A program made the translations under genes and the position numbers. The notes under the pieces were generated by a model. The model saw only the letters and a list, made by a program, of their open reading frames with translations. It did not search any database and had not been told where the DNA came from. A DNA stretch of 64,000 nt from Xiphias gladius (Eukaryota > Chordata > Actinopteri > Istiophoriformes > Xiphiidae): positions 4,051,948 through 4,115,947 of the forward strand of contig NC_053403.1 in NCBI RefSeq assembly GCF_016859285.1, read 5' to 3'. This document shows, one piece after another, positions 38,659-48,824 of this stretch. Position 1 is the first letter of the stretch. Every line of letters begins with the position of its first letter.

Positions 38659-38766
38659 TTGAACGGTCAAATACACTTGCCGGGGAACGTACAAAGTATT
38701 CTTTTCTAAACTCACGAAGAAAAACCTTCGCAAACAAAGTCTCGCCCTACCAACAAGCAAAGAAAG
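36361..38766. repeat. Tandem duplication of a 1.2 kb unit carrying receptor B exon 1
   Basis: About 36361-37563 and 37564-38766 are near-identical direct repeats with an offset of 1201-1204 bases. By eye I find only three differences: GA gaining GC near 36433/37634 (a 2-base indel), one T to C near 36534/37737, and a 1-base A-run difference at about 37313/38517. The junctions fall in purine-rich A/AAG tracts at 36350-36378, 37553-37578 and 38758-38780. Each copy contains the receptor first exon plus roughly 0.5 kb downstream. Confidence 0.95.
36904..37454 (-). pseudogene. Frameshifted duplicate of receptor B exon 1
   Basis: Same sequence as the intact exon at 38107-38658, starting MANASVPTYQLIEDCEATNK and ending at the same GTAATG donor. 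One base is missing from the A-run (four instead of five) just after LNISVLH, at the end of TM1. The frame therefore breaks there: upstream frame 37299-37679, downstream frame 36886-37383. It has no partner exon of its own and lies between the intact exon 1 and exon 2. It could be a decaying duplicate, or an assembly or homopolymer error. Confidence 0.85.
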
Positions 38767-38799
38767 AAAAAGAAAAAAAATCCTGCCAGACAAGTTTCT

Positions 38800-41700
38800 T
38801 CAGTGTCTTCAGTTCAGTTCCTCTTAAGTTCTTAAATTCTTCTTCCAGTCCCCGCGTATGTCTGGGATTTCCAAGTCGTTCGAGCTTTACGTCCTGTTCT
38901 GTGAGAGTCAGCACCAGCTCTGGAAGTAACTCTCTGTGTGCAGAACAAAGCACTGTGCTCATTGCTCCGCCTTAGTGGCTGAGGAGGCGAGTCATCAGCC
39001 GCTTTTCCACTGGAGGACCAATGGAGCTCAGGAGGGCCAAGACCAGCCCATTGCATTTAAAGTACAAATAATCCAAACTGTTTTCATGAAGAGGAACCTA
39101 AGACATGTTTATTTTATTTTAACCTTGAAATAACTACCGAGGCGCAGAGAGTTTTTTTTTTTTAAATCATGAAACCAGATCATCCGAATGCAGCCATGTT
39201 AAGCCCTGATATGCCATCGACTGAAACCAGGTCCAGGATGATCAGATAACAGCGGCACAAACGGACTTTTTACAGACAGCCAAAAACAACGATAAAATAT
39301 AGTGAAAGAAAATGTCCCCTTCTTGCAAAGCATTCTGCTGATTCCTGGCGTGTGTCTTAGCTCCCTAGCTCCCTAGCTGCCTAGCTCCCTAGCTCCCTAG
39401 CTCCCTGGCTGCCTGGCTCAGTGTCGCTTCTAAAACCGTACTTGTCCTACACGGACGCTAAAAATGCTGCCACAGGGACATTCAGATATAAGCCATCCTC
39501 AGAGTACGCAGATGCGGATCCCTGGGAATTGGCGATGGATATACATGCGCGCAGCAGGGGATGGATACGACGTGGCTGTCAGTGTTTTCTACTATGTAAG
39601 GCAAAGTGAAACGAAGTTGCGTGGAATGCTGCGTCCTAAGGGAGGAGGATTTCTTCGAGGGAGGAGGCGAGGGAGCTAGCCCTAGGCCTGACCCTCAACT
39701 CTACATGCCTCGAACTTTGCATGCTTTGAACTCCTTCGCTACTTCAGCAACAAGCCCAGACAACTCCGGGATTCAGGTTTTTCCAGGGGAACGGTGCAGA
39801 GACAGGGAGAGGACACGACCTCCTCTTCATGATTTAAATGTCAGCTTGACACAAGAAGAGGTTCTCGACAGAGTGAACTGTTGTGTTTATCCACTATGTT
39901 TTCTGAACATTTCTCTCTGCTATGCTCATTGAATGGTTTTATTGCTAGAGAGGATTTATGCATTAGCTAGTTTTTCCTTATCTAACAGCAGGATTTGTAA
40001 TGAGTGACTAACAATCCTTGATTTAATCTGTCTCGTCTTAGATTCCTCCTTGTCAGATGAGTACCCTTTCTGTGTTTGTCCCCCATCTTCACTTTTTTTT
40101 AAACTGATCCTTGACCTCCTCGATGCTATCCTGTGCCCCCCCCCACACACACACACACACACACACCCTCCTCAGACAATGGTTTCATTTTATATTGGGT
40201 CAGAAAGTCAACTAAGCGGTGGGTTAAAAGGCTGTCTCTGTGTAATTAAAGCCCAGCAGTCTGGTCAGTTGGTCCTTGGTAGCTACTGCACAGCAGTTTT
40301 GTTGCCGACCCCCCCGACATCACAACCAGAGTGGGAAGATTTTCTGTTTAACTGGTCCTCACGGCCAGAAACTTCACTCTTTACAGATCTTTTTTTGTTT
40401 TACCAGAATGCAGTTACATTTGTGCTCTTTCAGACAATGTGACGACCAAAGCGCAGTGACTCTCAGAATTTGAACTGCGAGCCTCAAAGTGGCGGGAGTA
40501 CCATGTGGCCGCCCCCTAGACTGTGATAAGAATTAACAACCAGATTTTCAGAGAAAAAAAAGCAGATTTTTTTTTTTTTTTTTTCAACTTGCTGCATTTC
40601 CCACAGTTTTGACACCAGGAACACAAAATTGCACAGATGCGTGCGGCAAAGTCTCGTTGCGCAAAGTCTGAGTTTCACTCAGTGGAGATAAAGCACTTAA
40701 ATCCCCATGGCAACCCCTGAGTGATCCAGGTCAGCTGATCAGACCATTTCTCTGATGTGTTTTTCAGACACTTGACCGACGTTTCTGTCCACGTCCTCCT
40801 GAAGACTATTTCATCACCACGTATGAGACACAGGGATTTAGACACATTTCAACAGATTTGACTGGAAATGTGCCTTGGTACAGTTTCAGTCAGGAGACAT
40901 TCTTCAGCTCATTTCAATTCGTGCCTCTAGCTGAATCCACGCACACACACGCACACACACGCACACACACGCACACACTCCTGTTCAGATCGATTCAGAG
41001 GACATTTCCAGCAATTGAGCTCAGCTTCAACGCTTTCCCAGCAGCCTGTAATCCCGCCGCAGGTTTTCCAGAAATTGCATAATCTGGTATTTCAAAGAAA
41101 TACAGGCAATGCTAGCTGCGAGTACACACAGAGTCTTAAGAATCAACAGTGATTGTGGCTTGTTTGTAGCAAGAAGTCAGGGGAAAAGAGGTGTTTGGAG
41201 CCTGTCAGGCATATTTACAGTCAAACTACCGCGCTCAGATTGTCAGGCCAACCCGTTACTCCGGCGACACTTGTTGTAAAGGTGTACTTTCTGCCGTAAC
41301 TCATACTGGGGTGCAGAGTTTTCCCACTCTCATCCGCACATATCTCCCAGGAGGCCGAGATGTTTGGCACTCGTTCAGTCGCATGCTTTGGCTTCCGAGC
41401 TGCAGCTCACAGTGAGGCTTTCCTTCACCCCCTGTCCTGCAGACTCTCTCCTCAGATGCCTTTAGACGGTGGCGCTTACGGCACGCAGTATGTAATATTG
41501 TTCACAAAACTGTAAAAAAAAAAAAGAAAAAGAAAAATGAAGAAGGAACAGGTGAGGAATGACCTGATAATGAATCAGTTGTTAATGAGTATTTCCTGAA
41601 TAAATCTGAATTTGAATCTAGTAGATGTGGGGCATCTGCAAGTCTTGAAAAGCCTTAAAAATCATTGATTTCAGTTTCCTCTTTAAAAAAAAAAAAAAGG

Positions 41701-42170
41701 CCTACACAGGTATTAAAAAGTTTTACATTTGTTTTACAAATATCTTAAATATTTTCTGGCCGTTAGTTATAAAACAAGTTACAAACTAGTAACCAGTCAC
41801 GCGTTACTAATAACTTAATAATCAGTAGGTCTTGTCGTCTCCCCCCGATGCCGTGTGTGACCACTCCTTCCCTCTTTCTTTTGTGGAGCATCATACCGTG
41901 TGACGGACGGTTACTAGTTTGGGCTGCGCGCTGGCTTGTTCAGAGTTAATGAAGAATGGCCCGGTAAAAAAGCGGTCATCGTTCTGATTCACATATACTT
42001 AAGAACTAATCATTACCCACAGTATCTCCCAGCCTGTTCTCGTGAAACAGATATCATCTACTGTACGCTCTTTGTTATTCACAACCCCAACCGGATTTGT
42101 TCCTCACTCGTTCCTCAGTAACTTGCTCACAATTTTGTTGTACTGTGTTGTAAAGTGTTATTATTTATTT
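38800..42170. other. Gene-free interval upstream of receptor B
   Basis: The first few hundred bases (38660-39060) should contain the 5' UTR and promoter of receptor B on the minus strand. No exon was recognised in the rest. Open frames at 39421-39609, 39606-39932 and 40050-40442 show no family motifs. It contains (CA)n at 40143-40165, a CACACACACG repeat at 40939-40978 and A/T runs. Earlier exons of the TCP10-like gene could lie here but were not found. Confidence 0.45.
39358..39419. repeat. 8-bp minisatellite, unit agctccct
   Basis: About 7.5 tandem copies of agctccct, with agctgcct and ggctgcct variants towards the right end. Confidence 0.95.
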
Positions 42171-42174
42171 GCAG

Positions 42175-42248
42175 GGACTGACCAGACTGTACAGAGAGAA
42201 GGAGACCAGGACCCGGCCAGTCCCTCTGCCGGCTAGCCCTGAGGACAG
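42175..42248 (+). CDS. Candidate exon of the TCP10/CENPJ-like gene
   Basis: TTATTTGCAG acceptor, open frame GLTRLYREKETRTRPVPLPA then SPED, and an AG/GTACTC donor. It is charged and basic, plausible as a disordered stretch, but no specific match is claimed. Its phase does not join to the best frame of the next candidate exon. That means either a different partner or a broken gene. Confidence 0.35.
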
Positions 42249-42396
42249 GTACTCAGACGGCCGGCCTGCAACTCTGGAGGCCTTTGGGGTGTTACCAGTA
42301 AACCTGTTTAGACACGCTTTGCTTACAGGGATATTTTAAAACTTGTAACCGGTCTACTTTGATAGCATTTGGTGTTTTGTTTTCCTTATTCTCCAG

Positions 42397-42537
42397 GTGT
42401 AATTTCATTGTTCTCCATCCGCTCTGTCGGTGCACCGAGGCGGATCGGATCTGCAATGAGGAAGAGCGAGAATTCCGGACAGTTGGTGGAAGAGCGGCTA
42501 AATGGGCGTGAAATCCCTGAGCCAAAGCAGCTGACGG
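42397..42537 (+). CDS. Candidate exon of the TCP10/CENPJ-like gene
   Basis: A strong acceptor (tttccttattctccag) opens a frame with SAMRKSENSGQLVEERLNGR and EIPEPKQLT. This vaguely resembles the charged CENPJ segment around F-E-D-Y-L-E-E-Q. The start of the exon and its donor (around ACGGTATA) are uncertain. A second frame over the same bases gives CTEADRICNEEEREFRTVGG before a stop. Confidence 0.35.
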
Positions 42538-42957
42538 TATATTATACAGTCGTATAGTATATACAGTAGTTTGCTACTGCAGTGTTACAGGACAATTGGT
42601 CAACCAGGCGCCTACTAGATGAGCTTCAGATACATATTAAGTAAAAAAAACAAAACTAAGCCAAAAAAAAAACAACAAAAACGCAAATTAAATTATCAAA
42701 TCTCAAACACAAAGAATTATTTATATCTATTTATGTTTAGAAACAGATTTGCATCACTGTTCTTTTAATCTACTGAATGTGATAGGACCCGTGAAGCAGA
42801 AACAAACCCTTCTATTAGACTTTTCCTTTCTCATTATTTGACTCATCTTTTCCGTTGTTGTTCGTACCACACAGACCAAAACCCCATTCTGTTGGTGCGC
42901 AAACTCTCTTCTTTCAGAACAGCGGCGGGTGATTGAGGTCAAAAGAAAGACGTTACT

Positions 42958-43182
42958 TTGTGCGGGGAGAGTGAGGAAATTGCCAGGACGAACAGAAATA
43001 AACTGAAGGTCACTGACCAGCAGGAGCTCCAGAGGAGGGCTCCCCCCTCAGGCCAGCAGCAGCCCAGCGGGAGGTTGACCGCTGGCATCCAGTGGCACTC
43101 CTCTACCCCATCTATGGTCTTTAAAGGCGAAGGAACGCAGTTTGAAACCCTCCAGTCTCTGACCTTTCCAATCCGAGCATAG
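42958..43182 (+). CDS. Candidate exon of the TCP10/CENPJ-like gene
   Basis: The open frame reads TDQQELQRRAPPSGQQQPSG, close in spacing to the CENPJ stretch D-R-Q-Q-L-Q-R-K. It continues to FETLQSLTFPIRA and a stop codon. An overlapping open frame (43163-43552) carries a further polar stretch. No convincing splice sites were found, so the limits are those of the open frame. Confidence 0.3.
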   Translation: MCGESEEIARTNRNKLKVTDQQELQRRAPPSGQQQPSGRLTAGIQWHSSTPSMVFKGEGTQFETLQSLTFPIRA

Positions 43183-45360
43183 CCAAGAGTGTGGGACTTT
43201 ACGAGGCTTTTGCTGTGGTTTATGTAATCCCTCAGACACCCAGAGAAAGACTCACACAGAGATCCAGGCTCAGACTGAGGACTTTTCCCAGGTCCGCTAC
43301 CGAGAACAAACTTGTTTCAACACTCCTCTCCCGCCCCGGTCTGACACTCTGCCTTTCTCACAAGTTCAAGTAAAAGACATCGCTGGGAAGCAAACGACGA
43401 CGGAGGGACATGGGGACTCACGATTTCAATCACAAGAGAAAGCATACGGAGACCAGAGAAAAACCCCATTCGGAAGAAAAAGAGGACGGTCTAACCCCTC
43501 ATTCAAGAATGACAGACCGCAGAATTCATCAATCACTCTCCGAAGCTGACAGCCTCTGCTAACATGTCTCTCGGAGAGAAAAGGGTGAAGCAGCAGGAAA
43601 TGGAAAACATGGGTGAAACTGTAGGAAAGCTGGTTGATGAAGACAATGGGAGAGGTCAGACTGAACTCACAGTACGTCACAGAAAAATGCCTGTGTGCAC
43701 ATATGGTGCCATCTCAGAGGACCGAGTGTATGAATCAAATTTAGTGCAACATTACCATACGCCCCCCCCCCCCTTTGGGAGAGAACAGCGTTTCCCCTCG
43801 GGCCTTGAGAAATATGGAAGTTATTGTTAGTTTTTAAGACAGTGAACGACCATATGGAGAGAGTCTCAGGCTTGAACATGGAAACTCTATCCACAGGCCG
43901 TGCATAAAAAAACAAACAAACACATTTTCGGCTTTGCCAGCGCAGAGAGTCAAGACCAGGAAAGAGCCCCGGCCCCCGTTGGGTCAAAGGTCAAAAACAA
44001 GCCTCGGCAGCGAAGGTCCCCAGACAACATAAGTCCAGGTCCAACACCTCCACAACGCAGTACGTTTCCCATGCACTCCACCCCAAGAAGAAGTGCTGGT
44101 GGTAGCGGCAGGGGTGGAGATTACCCACCCTCCCAGCGCAACCAGTTTCCCAAGCTCCCATCCCTTCCTCCCTGCCTCGGCCCCGAGGATTCCCATTTAA
44201 ACCTATCGGAGAATTATTGTGCCAGAGACGCTCCCGGTGAGGAGGGACGGATGGACTCGGGGAAAACCGGAACTGAAGCAGGACCAGAGACTTGGATCTG
44301 GGCTAGTGCCTCGGCAGCAAACCTCCTCCTCCTCCAGCTTGAACAGAGATGACAGATTTTACATTTTCATATTTTCATATTTTCGTGTGAGTCTCCATCT
44401 GGGGTGGATTTCTTATCACCCACAATTTCTTATTACTGTCTCAAAACCACAGTCGTGTGCTCATATGAACACTGAAACCGCTTTTGCTGTTCACACTGGC
44501 CATCAAAGCATCTCTCCCTAAATAAGGCAAAATAAACACAGCTTTTCGAAAATACACAGAACTGATTTCACCGGCGAAGTCCTTATTTATATTGAAACGT
44601 GTTTTAATCAGTGATGTCGGCCGATGTGGTGCTTGTGTATAATCGAAACCTGCAGATAAACCGCGATGAAATACATCAAACACGAGAGCAAACCCAAGAA
44701 CACCGGAGGTGATTCTGAAGGCTGAAACTGGTATTTTACGTACAATTTCATAGCCATGTAAAACAATTTGTAACTGGAAAGTGCTGCATAAGTAAACTTT
44801 GTTATTACATTATTATTTTTGGGTTTCGCAGAGTTGCACAGCTGTTTTGTTTTTTTTTCAGTCCAGCTGTCAAGTTTCGCTGTGTCCGAAATTCGTGCGC
44901 AGGTTCTTCGAAACGGACGCCCGGTGGGTGAGGCCCCACTCCACGCAGCGATTGCCCCGGTCCGAACTCAACCACCTCCGCCACTTGTCACGCGTCCATC
45001 GTGACCACCGTCGCGGAGTTTGCCAGAGGAGGGCGGACGGGGAGACGGCGCAGGGCTACGACGGCGGGGCGACTCCCCTGTTTATGTGTTTATTTTATTT
45101 TATTTTCGTGCCGGAAAATGTCGAAAAGAAGTGAACTGTGGCCGCGAATGGAACACAGTGAGCCACCAAGTTGGTGGGGATTTCACAGGTAAAAGCGCTA
45201 TGTGGTATTCTGGTTGCACGGAAACTGGTTTACGGCATATCTAGATTTGAAGCGATCGACAATCTGCTGCATCTGACCAGCACTGCATTTGCCAGGAAGT
45301 AGGTGGGTGGTTTTTAGTCAGCGCAGCGCCAGTCTAAGCTTCCTTTCTGCTTTATTGCCA

Positions 45361-45363
<3 letters not shown>

Positions 45364-45399
<36 letters not shown>

Positions 45400-45400
45400 C
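45364..45400. repeat. (CA)n microsatellite
   Basis: About 18 CA units between the candidate TCP10-like segments. Confidence 0.93.
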
Positions 45401-47377
45401 GTCTTAGCATGAACCAAACGGAACCACTGTCCAGTTTTGCGGGACTGTTGGCAGCGGTGGAGCAGGGAGTCCTTTAGAAACCCCGCAGCTCTTCCACTCT
45501 AAATGTTTTAGGTCCCCGAAAGTCGTTTCCGGCCACTCAGGGTGAGTCTCAGGGTCTCTGCGCTGGTTCCCCGACTTTTCATCCGGGCGTCATCACCAGG
45601 CCAAGATGCACCAGGGTTGCAAAGGGAGGCAACGTCCTCTGTGCCCGAGAGGCGGGCCGGGCCGCGAGGCATCGACACAGTCTGCGCAGACCGGAAGTCC
45701 AGGTCAGTCTCCGCTGGGAGTCGAGACGGAGAGGCTGGGGCCACTCATCGTGGGCCACCTCCGCTATACCTACGGACTAGGTGACCCCAATTCAACAGCC
45801 TGCCGCCCGCCGTGTGCTCCGGACCACACGACCGCACGCTCCTTTGGCTATCTCGGGGCTGCAGCCACACAGACTACACTTGCCAGTAGGTTGAGTTCAT
45901 TGTTGGGGATTTGTTTATATTACAAAACGGATACAAACAACTCCCGCATAACCATTACGCTACAAAAATGCTGGTTTGGCAGCTCTGATGCGGAGGTATT
46001 GCTCAACAGGCTGCTTCAGTGTTTCCCATGACATCAGAGGCCCGTTTCGAGCAACACCTTTGCCGCTCGTTTGATTTCTCATCTCAGACATCACGAAAGC
46101 GTTCTGCGCCCTCGCAAGCAACACGTACCTGTGTCAGAGCCGAGCTCTAATAATAATTCGCTGTCCTGCGTTTCTGAGAAAGTTGCTTCCCCCTGTGCCC
46201 CCGAGCCGGGGCTGCCACCCTCTCCTGCTATCTGGTAGATAACAAGCTTTTTAATTGCCAGTGCCTCAGCAGCACTTTCAGATTCCACCACACACTTTCA
46301 GTATGAGGATCTGGAGTCTGAGGTGAACGTGAAACTTGATTGTGCACACACCTCAAAAGGAACGACAACAGCGTGTGTCGTTGCCGTAGGTGGTTCCGTG
46401 AATGTGAGTGAATGAGTCAACGCTGCAAAATTACAAGGAACAGTCTGATTTTTACCCGGTAAAAATGTCAGTAAAATGTTCGTGTAACTTCAAGTACCTG
46501 GATTCAAACTACCTGTAAATCCTCTGGGAACGGATCGATGATTCACATTCTCACAGATGTCTGACAAACCTCCCTGCTCATGACCTGGACAAGTTTCTCC
46601 CTGTTTTTTTTTTCTCTGATTCATCCATATTCTCCGTCATGCTGGACAGGATTAGCGTCGCTGATTTGAATCAGGGGGAATGTCAGGGGGAGCGGTAACA
46701 GCAGCTCTGACTTGACAGACGCGGGCTTAACCTGGCAAACACTGTCTTTCTACGGAATGATGGAGCTGTAGATGTCAGTGATTTTCAAAAGGACCTGGCA
46801 AAGTTCCCAGCTAGTCCCCAACAAGATGAGAAATTGCTTCACTATAGCTAAAGTATATTTGCTGGGCATAGTTAAACCTCAGCTTTATCTTTATCTTTCT
46901 AGGGTATTGCAGCATAACAAAGCAACAGCTGCCGGCAGTAGATCGTTCCCGTCATCACAGGGTCCTTGGAAAAGGTGGGGTCGGGTTTCACTCTTGACAG
47001 ATCTGGAAGATCTAGATCTAGAGCTCGTCCTCTCAGATAATCAGCATGTCCGCCACAGTTTTGAGGCAAAGAAGATGAGTGTTGCACTTTGAAATGCTCC
47101 AAAATCAAAGCGGTTGATCTTAGGCTTCCTTGACCTATTTAGTTCATCAGCACCTGGGTCGTGGCTAACACACCCTTGTTGTTGCTTTTGTTTTGACCTA
47201 AATCACCGTGAAGATATTTCCTGTTTTCTGAGACTCGTGTCATCAGGCGTGACGCTGAGACGGTAAACACATTATGGCGCAAACATTCGCAAACACACTC
47301 CCACTTCTTCAACACGAGTCACATCCAGAGTTACGTGTTTTTGAACAGGTTTAGATTGTATGCTTGTGTCCTGCCTC

Positions 47378-47378
<1 letters not shown>

Positions 47379-47439
<61 letters not shown>

Positions 47440-47475
47440 TTGGTTTGTGTGTGTGTGTGTGTGTGTGTGTGGGTG
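47379..47475 (+). repeat. (GT)n microsatellite at a 3' splice site
   Basis: About 45 GT units, with GGTGTTG interruptions, run up to the GTGCAG acceptor of the coiled-coil exon at 47481. Long CV or TH frames over it are artefacts. Confidence 0.95.
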
Positions 47476-47480
47476 TGCAG

Positions 47481-47660
47481 GCCCTCAGGCAGCAGATGGA
47501 GGCCCTTCAAGCAGCAGTTTTTGAGCAGAGAGAGAGAGAGAGAGAGACTGATCGGTCTGTGGACCGATGCCAGCTTGATAAGCTGATCAGAGAAAACTCC
47601 CAGCTGGGGAGGAAACTCACAGCCACTCAACGGCGCTGTCCGCTGGCCGGCCGGTGCACT
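47481..47660 (+). CDS. Coiled-coil exon of the TCP10/CENPJ-like gene
   Basis: Starting after a GTGCAG acceptor, the frame reads [20 protein letters not shown], then [20 protein letters not shown], then KLTATQRR. It is a heptad-rich coiled coil. Human CENPJ has the matching pattern T-L-K-Q-Q-I-A-D-L, then R-L-R-S-Q-I, then L-V-R-E-N-T-D-L-R-E-E-I, so similar residues fall at equal spacing. The RERERE stretch is encoded by a (GA)n run at 47525-47547, itself a slippage-prone repeat. The donor is not clear; the frame stays open to 47738. Confidence 0.55.
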
Positions 47661-48599
47661 GCACCTAACTGCACCGGGGGGGCAAACAGAGATGTACTAT
47701 ACTGTATGGTCTTCTTTTTCTACTCACAGATCATATAAATCCCTATCGCCACCATTTTATCCTCACTAATAGTTTGTCGAATGCCATAAAACACAGAAGA
47801 TACACCAAAATAAGCTGCTCTTACAATGATCGATTCAAAGTATATAGTACGTTACAGTCTACACTGTTATTAGTCTGTCTTTTCCACTTTACAGCACTTA
47901 ATGCGTGTTTGTGTTGTACAGAAGTTCTACAGTTCGCGTGCGTGTCCGCTGTTTAAATCTTGTCGGTATCAGATTATTCAAGTGTATGACACACTGCTAA
48001 GTGGTCTTCAAGCGCCCCGGCAATCATTTACGAGGTCGGACAAGAGATGGTGTCAAGGCACTGACCGACGTCATGGCGCGTTTACGCAGCGCAAGTCGAT
48101 ATATCCTGCCCCCGTGCCCGTACTGTCAATGCCCAGATTTTACCGTCACTCAAAGGATTACTCACGTACGTCATTGAAACAGGTTAAAAAAAAAAAAAAA
48201 ATTAAATTTATATACAGTACATCAAGAGTACAAGCTCTTTCAGGGCTAATAAAAAAGCAATACTTCATAGCAGAGATGCCATTTTGTGCTCAAAATAATT
48301 CAGAAAGGGACAATCATCGATAGATTTACTTATCCTGAGGGAAAATCCCGTGACGTGGCAGCACCGTGCAACCAAGGGATGAAAAGAGATGAAAAAGCAC
48401 AAGGTCAATGGATCCCTCCAGCAGGCCGAGAAAACGACGCTGTGAGAGCCGGGAGAGTGAACCAAAACGGTGAAGTTGCAGCCGTACAGCTACACAACGA
48501 GCTGAAACTCGCTGCAAAGCTGCTGACTCAGGCGGTGGGTCTCCGCGGGTTCATCCACAACCGACGACCCCTTTCATTCTGTTTTGATCCTTCCCCCTT

Positions 48600-48824
48600 G
48601 ACACTGGATGATCATCAGTCCCAGGTCCGGTGAGAAGATGGTGAATTTCCCCGGCGGTCGAAGAGAAGTCCGCACCTCCCGGTATAGGAGGAGAGAGTGT
48701 CCCCGGTGGGACAGTTAAGACCATCCACCTCAACGGACGACGGGACACCCAAGTACGCATCAGGGGAAAAGGACAGAGTCACTGTCTCACAAGCTACATG
48801 GAAGTGTGTGTGTTCATACTGTAG
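48600..48824 (+). pseudogene. Frameshifted TCP10-domain terminal exon
   Basis: Frame 1 reads SPRSGEKMVNFPGGRREVRT then SRYRRRECP up to 48704. One frame over continues GGTVKTIHLNGRRDTQVRIR then GKGQSHCLTSYMEV to a stop at 48822-48824. Both halves align without a gap to the last G-box and tail of the CENPJ/TCP10 domain. The missing piece is one base too many in CCCC at 48701-48704. The domain normally binds STIL-type partners in centriole assembly; whether anything is made here is doubtful. Confidence 0.7.

Larger units (their letters stand above)
42175..48824 (+). pseudogene. TCP10/CENPJ-like gene, degraded or strongly diverged
   Basis: A set of + strand segments matches, in order, parts of CENPJ and TCP10 proteins. 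CENPJ is a centriole-assembly factor and TCP10 its shorter relative. Best supported are the coiled-coil exon from 47481 and the C-terminal TCP10-domain exon at about 48600-48824. The latter reads KMVNFPGGRREVRTS, then YRRREC, then GGTVKTIHLNGRRDTQ. It aligns residue for residue with the human CENPJ C-terminus (K-L-I-E-F-x-x-G-Q-R-E-L-H-T, then K-R-R-E-Y-P-D-G-T-V-K-T). A one-base excess in the C-run at 48701-48704 breaks the frame, and a further shift is needed near 48610. Upstream pieces near 42175, 42397 and 42958 are weaker. Most of the G-box repeat part of the domain was not found. The location next to GPR31-like genes and igf2r fits human 6q27, where TCP10 neighbours GPR31. A living gene with sequence errors is the alternative. 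Confidence 0.55.

Noticed and set aside
38659-38793. Upstream in-frame extension of receptor B exon 1 (MSGRIFFLF... start)
   Set aside because: The extension is a translated low-complexity tract without family similarity; the MANASVPTY start with its glycosylation site fits receptor length better.
39421-39932. Overlapping frames of 60-108 codons upstream of receptor B
   Set aside because: No similarity, no consistent splice sites, low-complexity surroundings.
40939-40978. Regular CACACACACG repeats that could be mistaken for a short repeat-spacer array
   Set aside because: It is a simple 10-bp microsatellite variant with no spacers; CRISPR arrays do not occur in such a genome.
43900-44352. 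150-codon open frame with Pro/Ser/Arg-rich content
   Set aside because: It could be an exon of the TCP10-like gene, but no splice sites or family similarity could be shown, so it is not listed as coding.
44799-45192. Overlapping frames after a good-looking tttttttttcag acceptor at about 44862
   Set aside because: Two frames compete, neither resembles a known protein, and no donor or partner exon is evident.
45508-46031. GC-rich frames on both strands
   Set aside because: Stop-poor because of base composition; no motif or partner exon.
48286-48633. Frame with TYPEGK, recalling the YPEG of CENPJ G-box repeats
   Set aside because: The match is only four residues; the flanking sequence does not follow the G-box pattern, so it is not counted as domain evidence.
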